Positions 60,194-64,000 of a DNA stretch of 64,000 nt are shown here, piece by piece (the first letter of the stretch is position 1; the number at the start of each line of letters is the position of its first letter). A model generated the notes under the pieces. The model searched no databases and was not told where the DNA came from. It worked only from the letters and a program-made list of their open reading frames with translations. A program made the translations under genes and the position numbers. The stretch is from Poecilobothrus nobilitatus. Its lineage: Eukaryota > Arthropoda > Insecta > Diptera > Dolichopodidae. The stretch spans positions 111,913,996-111,977,995 of the forward strand of contig OX352774.1 of assembly GCA_947095535.1 (NCBI GenBank). Direction: 5' to 3'.

Positions 60194-60327
60194 ATAGGGG
60201 GCCTAGTAGATAGGAGCCACACACATCGTATGCCTCACACCTACAATAACATACACATCTGAAAAGGAAAAGATGCGTAATTTCCTTGTCACATTTATGC
60301 AGGAAAATATACTAAAAATAATAATAC
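60194..60327 (+). mobile_element. SINE-B, copy 2 (diverged)
   Basis: GGGGGCCTAGTAGATAGGAG aligns with the A-box end of copy 1 (GTGGCCTAGTGGGTAAGAG), followed by CACACATCGTATG, GAAAAGGAAAAGATGCGTAA, TTTCCTTGTCAC and TGCAGGAAAATATACTAAAA. These parallel CACATACGTCGTA, GTAAAGGAAACGCTGTGTAA, TTTCCTGGCAG and GCAGAAAATGCACTAAAA of 46149. The B-box has decayed. Confidence 0.6.
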
Positions 60328-60360
60328 TTTCACATATAGAGATTTTTTTTTTTAGTTCAT

Positions 60361-60485
60361 TCTCCTTCAACATAAATGTGACAAAATATGTGAAAGAGAA
60401 AAATTACACAGCCTTTCCTTTAAAGGCGTAGCTGTGTAATGTCGTAAGGGCGAATTCTTACGACCTGTGTGGGATTCTAATTTGT
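60361..60485 (-). mobile_element. SINE-B, copy 3 (diverged, opposite to copy 2)
   Basis: Read on the minus strand: AGAATCCCACACAGGTCG, TAAGAATTCGCCCTTACGAC, ATTACACAGCTACGCC, TTTAAAGGAAAGGCTGTG and TAATTTTTCTC. This matches GAATCCCACATACGTCG, TAAGAGTTATTCCCCGTTACG, TTTACAGCCACGCC, TGTAAAGGAAACGCTGTG and TAATTTCC of copy 1. Only the 3' half of the B-box remains. It lies 34 bp from copy 2 in inverted orientation. The minus-strand 65-codon frame at 60367-60564 is within it. Confidence 0.65.
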
Positions 60486-61390
60486 TTGATATAAAAATTT
60501 GAGCAGTGACTCTAATTGGAAATATTATATTCAATTCTGGACAAGAAATTACCATTATAGACAAGTTATGTAGCTTTTTTCGAAATACTGTCAGTCCTTT
60601 TTATTGAAATAGCTATTCAAATAATAATTTTTTTTAATTTGGTTATTTGATCGTCCTACTTAAGCGCTCTTAATCGAAGACTATTCTCAAATAATTACAT
60701 ATTTGTTTGTGAAATTAAAAATTTTATTGCACGATAATTTTTTTGCAATACCTGCAGGAAGAGTTTTAAAGTAAAAATGAAATTCTTCAGATAAAATATT
60801 AACATTTTCAATAAAAATAAAAATTTGTTTTTAATTATTTTATGCCATTTATAGGATATTGAATTACAAAAATTTGTTATTCCGAAAGTATACACTATTA
60901 AAAACTTTGCTATTAATTTTTAAACTATTAACTACTGACTATCTATATATAAATTGAATATCGTTTTATTGGTTTTGAATTATACATACTTATAAGGGGA
61001 AAGTTTAAGAATAGTAACCAAAAAAAATTTGTGAAACAAAGATAGATCTTATTTACTTTTTGTGTTTTAGTGTCTTCAAAGAGAAATCGAGCTTCCATAA
61101 AGTAACGTTCCACTTAGTATGAAAATCGACTACTGAATCTTAGTCGAATTTCATACTATCAATACATATCAATAATAAGATTATAACAGTAATTCACGAT
61201 AATTTAAACTGTTTATATTAAGATTTGTGTGTGCCTATATTCAGTTTATTTTATAAAGTATAGGGGATTCTTCTAAATGGAAACTATGGTATATCTTTGA
61301 TTTTCATGTCAAATCAGTTCTGAAGTACTGCAGTAAAATAAAATTAGACTTCTTATTGAATAGAACCACCAAAAATTAATATATCTAAAA
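60486..61390. other. AT-rich non-coding DNA with one hairpin
   Basis: The only structure noted is the hairpin at 61115-61158, listed separately. The minus-strand frame at 60695-60895 is AT-driven and has no family signature. Confidence 0.5.
61115..61158. repeat. 18-bp hairpin with 8-nt loop
   Basis: Arms TAGTATGAAAATCGACTA (61115-61132) and TAGTCGAATTTCATACTA (61141-61158) pair with a single A/A mismatch around loop CTGAATCT. The stem is shorter than a typical animal pre-miRNA (about 22-30 bp), and the flanks do not extend the pairing. Probably a palindromic repeat remnant. Confidence 0.6.
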
Positions 61391-61494
61391 GAGGGTGGTT
61401 TTGGTTGGTTAAAATCCAACACTATCTAAAAGAATTACGTGCATTTCCTTTGGGTGACTTTCGAAATTTTCCACCCACCCTCGTAAAAAAAAAG
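61391..61494 (+). mobile_element. short poly-A-tailed SINE-like element (SINE-C, copy 3)
   Basis: GAGGGTGGTTTTGGTTGGTT, AAAATCCAACACTATC, then GCATTTCCTTTGGGTGAC and TTTTCCACCCACCCTCGTAAA with a poly-A end. The start GAGGGTGG and end CCACCC...CCCTC can pair as an outer stem. The 3' half matches 37575-37619. Confidence 0.5.
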
Positions 61495-61817
61495 AAAGAG
61501 AAATTTTATAAATAATACATTTTGGCATAATGATCCAGATACCAAATATTGATAATCATTTTTTGAATATATCTTATGAATTCCCAGAAAATAGTAATAC
61601 AGATAAAAATAAATAAACAAATGTGAAAAATCAACCATTTTCGGATTTCATTATTGAAAAAATAATAAATATTTTAAAGATAATCTAAACAAATATGACG
61701 AACAATGATTTAAACTAATTTAGTTCAACATATTATGTCGCATATTCTGACCAAGGCGAATAATGAACAAAGAGCTTTGGGTAATAACGAGGCAAGAACC
61801 GATATAGTTCCAAATGA

Positions 61818-62063
61818 GGAAGAAGAATGGAAAGTGAATTGGTCAAATTCAAAGGCGACCGACAACATCAGTGGCACGCGCTAGAATGAAATCCCTAAAG
61901 TGAAAGAAATGTGGAAAGGCCAAAAGGAACCTGGAGAAGAACTGTGCAAAGAGTAAGTGAACCATCTGGAAAAATATGGTCGGAAATAAAAAGATTAGTG
62001 CAAAACAGGGATTGGAGAAGCTCTGTGAAAATCCTAGGGTACATATGGTACATAGAGGAATGA
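61818..62063 (+). pseudogene. decayed C-terminus of a non-LTR (RTE-like) retrotransposon ORF
   Basis: The frame read from 61818 to the TGA at 62061-62063 gives the familiar C-terminal end of RTE-type reverse transcriptase polyproteins. After HALE comes a TGA where family members have Trp (LEWNP), then NP, and then a TAA where Gln is usual (NPQGKR). ERPKGTWRRTV follows, and then GKIWSEIKRLVQNRDWR. The final YIEE precedes the natural stop. The catalytic endonuclease and reverse-transcriptase domains are absent, so this is a 5'-truncated copy, as expected for target-primed reverse transcription, and it has since acquired two stops. It shows that LINEs of a type able to mobilise SINEs have been active in the genome. 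Family naming (RTE rather than a related clade) is from memory of the motif and is uncertain. Confidence 0.75.
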
Positions 62064-64000
62064 TAAGGAGAAGAAAAAAATTATTTTAAACTGACTGTCT
62101 TTATAGTTTTAAATTCATCTTATAAACGAACAAAATGATTCGGTACCTACATATTAGATAAAAAAATGTTTGCTTTCAATGTACTTATTTCGCGATACCA
62201 TAGATTAATAAAAATATGAAAGTAAATTTTTAATCCCCATTTTTTTTTATTACCTATATGAAAAATATATTTTCAGTTTTTGTTTGAAAATAAAATTTTT
62301 GTTCTAAAGGATATTTTAAATCTCAAAAAAATATTAATTAAAATTTTACGGATTATAAATTGTCAACAAATTGCAAAAATGAATAATTTTGCATAAATCA
62401 AACATTAAAATAAAAATGAACGTGCAATAATATTTGTAGTAAATTACTCTGAATACCATGTTTGTATTAAAATATTATCCGAATTTTTCACTTGAAATAT
62501 TAATAGGTAATATTCAAAAAAAAAAAAAAATCAAAATAAAATAAAGAAAGTAAATTAATAATATTATGGTTAAGATAAATATTGAATTTTAAATATATTT
62601 ATCTTTTTTTTTTATTTTAATGCAATTTTTAATATAACAGTTATGCGTCATTTATGAAAGTGTTCTGAGTTAATAATTTAAATTGTACAGAATTGATTTT
62701 CGTTCATTATATTAACATTTAAAGGTTCTGCTACAATGAAAGGTAATTTTGAGTAGCCATATTGCACTCATACTCTTCAAAAAATTTGTATAGAAAATGT
62801 TACAATTCAGATAGTCTTGAGTGACGTTTAATTGATAGTCTTGACTGATGTTCAGATAGTCTTGAGTGACGTTTAATTTCGGAACTACAGAAACATTTAT
62901 GTTTTCTTTTCGCTTTGAATAGCCAAATGTGTTGTGTTGTCATATGTGTATTTGTTATTTGCTTTAATATTCATAATATTCATATTTTCAGATTCTTTAT
63001 TTAAATTCTTTTTTTTTTTAATTTTTTTTTCTCTTTAGAAAATAAATTTGACAGAGACATAATTGAAAAAATAAAAATATTTATACCAAAGAAATGTATT
63101 TAAATTTTTCCAAAAAATTACATTTTTACGCTTCTAATTGTTTTCATTGGACCAGTTATTTTTTTACATACGGCGCAAATCGGTGTAAATGGACGTAAAG
63201 CTTTGAATGTAGCTGCACATCAGTAATAGAGTTTTAGTCAAACGTATTTTAGTTGTACTCTGTTTGTCGTCAAACGTAGAATGGTGAAAGAAAATATTAT
63301 GTAAAAATAATACCACTGGTAAACATTTTTAAAATTATTAAAAACAAATTATTTGTTTTCGAAAATAACAAATGATTTCATAAATTTTTATAAAAATTGC
63401 AAGTTTTATAGAATTTTTTAGGAAATATGTTTGTACTATAACAAAAGACAGCAAGAAAATATTGGTTCTTTGCCCATTAGACGTAAACATGCTGCTCAAA
63501 AATTCCAGACATCTCTATTATTTTAGGATAATTTAAAAAATCAATGTCTATCTGCATTGTTCGCTATCTTATGTTTTTGAAACTAATTGTTTTTCATATA
63601 ATGCAAATATTTAGTCAATTCTATTATATTCAATAAACTTTGAAGATTACCTATATATGACATTTTTAATAGGCTTTTAAAAGCAAATTTTATTCAATTT
63701 CAATTAAGATTTATAATCGACCAAAATAGATAGAAATTCACCTTGTAAAATCTTCACCTATTATGTTAATTTGTTTTTTTTTGTAAAGCCGTACAATATA
63801 ACTCACCTAAATTTTTCTATTTACAATTTTGAAAGAGTTATTTGTAATAATTTTGAAATTAGGGTTATAATAATTCCTCTGTAGTAGTAGCGTTTGTTAG
63901 GGTCCCTAGCATGCGGTTGAAATTCATATTACAAAAATCCAGTTTGTAAATCCAGTTATATAAATGATCACAATTTAATATTGCAAAACATTTACAGCTC
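62064..64000. other. AT-rich non-coding DNA with a short direct duplication
   Basis: A 28-bp exact repeat, beginning TTCAGATAGTCTTGAGTGAC, is present at 62806-62833 and 62851-62878, with a related GATAGTCTTGACTGATG between them. No gene or known element is recognised up to the window end. Confidence 0.5.

Overview
The window is AT-rich (roughly three quarters A+T by eye), gene-poor eukaryotic nuclear DNA. It most likely comes from an insect, probably a fly. The best evidence is several copies of a DINE-1/mini-me-like element (non-autonomous, Helentron-associated). They carry the dipteran hallmarks: a TATACCC end hairpin, the CCATGTCC(GTCC)n microsatellite, 11-bp subterminal inverted repeats and a 3' stem-loop just before the end. 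There is no bacterial-style gene organisation, no operon, no rRNA, no CRISPR array and no intact tRNA gene. Nearly all long ORFs are chance AT-rich frames or lie inside repeats.

Layout. 1-4.5 kb is plain AT-rich DNA with one weak SINE-like patch. 4.5-8.8 kb is a nested transposon complex: a minus-strand DINE-1-like element is split by a 2.8-kb insert, and that insert carries a full plus-strand DINE-1-like element flanked by repeats with tRNA-like segments. 10-14.5 kb holds decayed fragments of the same class and a GC-richer island. 15.7-16.0 kb is a tRNA-derived SINE with a perfect 10-bp target-site duplication. 16.6-17.0 and 31.9-33.2 kb hold a repeat family built from GGGATTTTG-type termini and internal tandem units. 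27.32-27.76 kb is the only convincing host coding segment: an exon-like frame with three complete and one partial 29-residue DNL(R/K)PEG repeats. 29.0-29.6, 33.5, 35.5, 37.9-38.6 and 39.7-40.0 kb hold decayed DINE-1-like copies. 36.0 kb is a 17-bp minisatellite.

40.2-40.6 and 49.0-49.4 kb are two full-length copies of a tRNA-derived SINE family (here SINE-A), and its 3' tail recurs alone at 33.2, 51.0 and 54.0 kb. 44.75-45.98 kb is a well-preserved DINE-1-like copy. A second SINE family (SINE-B) follows at 46.15 kb, and then a diverged DINE-1-like element with internal 257-bp tandem repeats at 46.78-47.66 kb. 52.26-52.87 kb is another stem-loop-terminated element. 56.87-57.27 kb is a foldback element, 58.92-59.15 kb a palindromic MITE, 60.19-60.49 kb an inverted pair of SINE-B copies, and 61.82-62.06 kb the decayed C-terminal end of an RTE-like non-LTR retrotransposon ORF.

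Taken together this looks like intergenic or large-intron DNA in which mostly non-autonomous elements have accumulated and nested. None of the copies seen encodes an intact transposase, Rep/helicase or reverse transcriptase. The SINE and DINE-1-like families would therefore depend on enzymes supplied from elsewhere in the genome. I found no evidence for a new multi-gene system. The most notable items are the isolated repeat-protein exon, the nested DINE-1-like complex, and several SINE families that can be defined within this one window.
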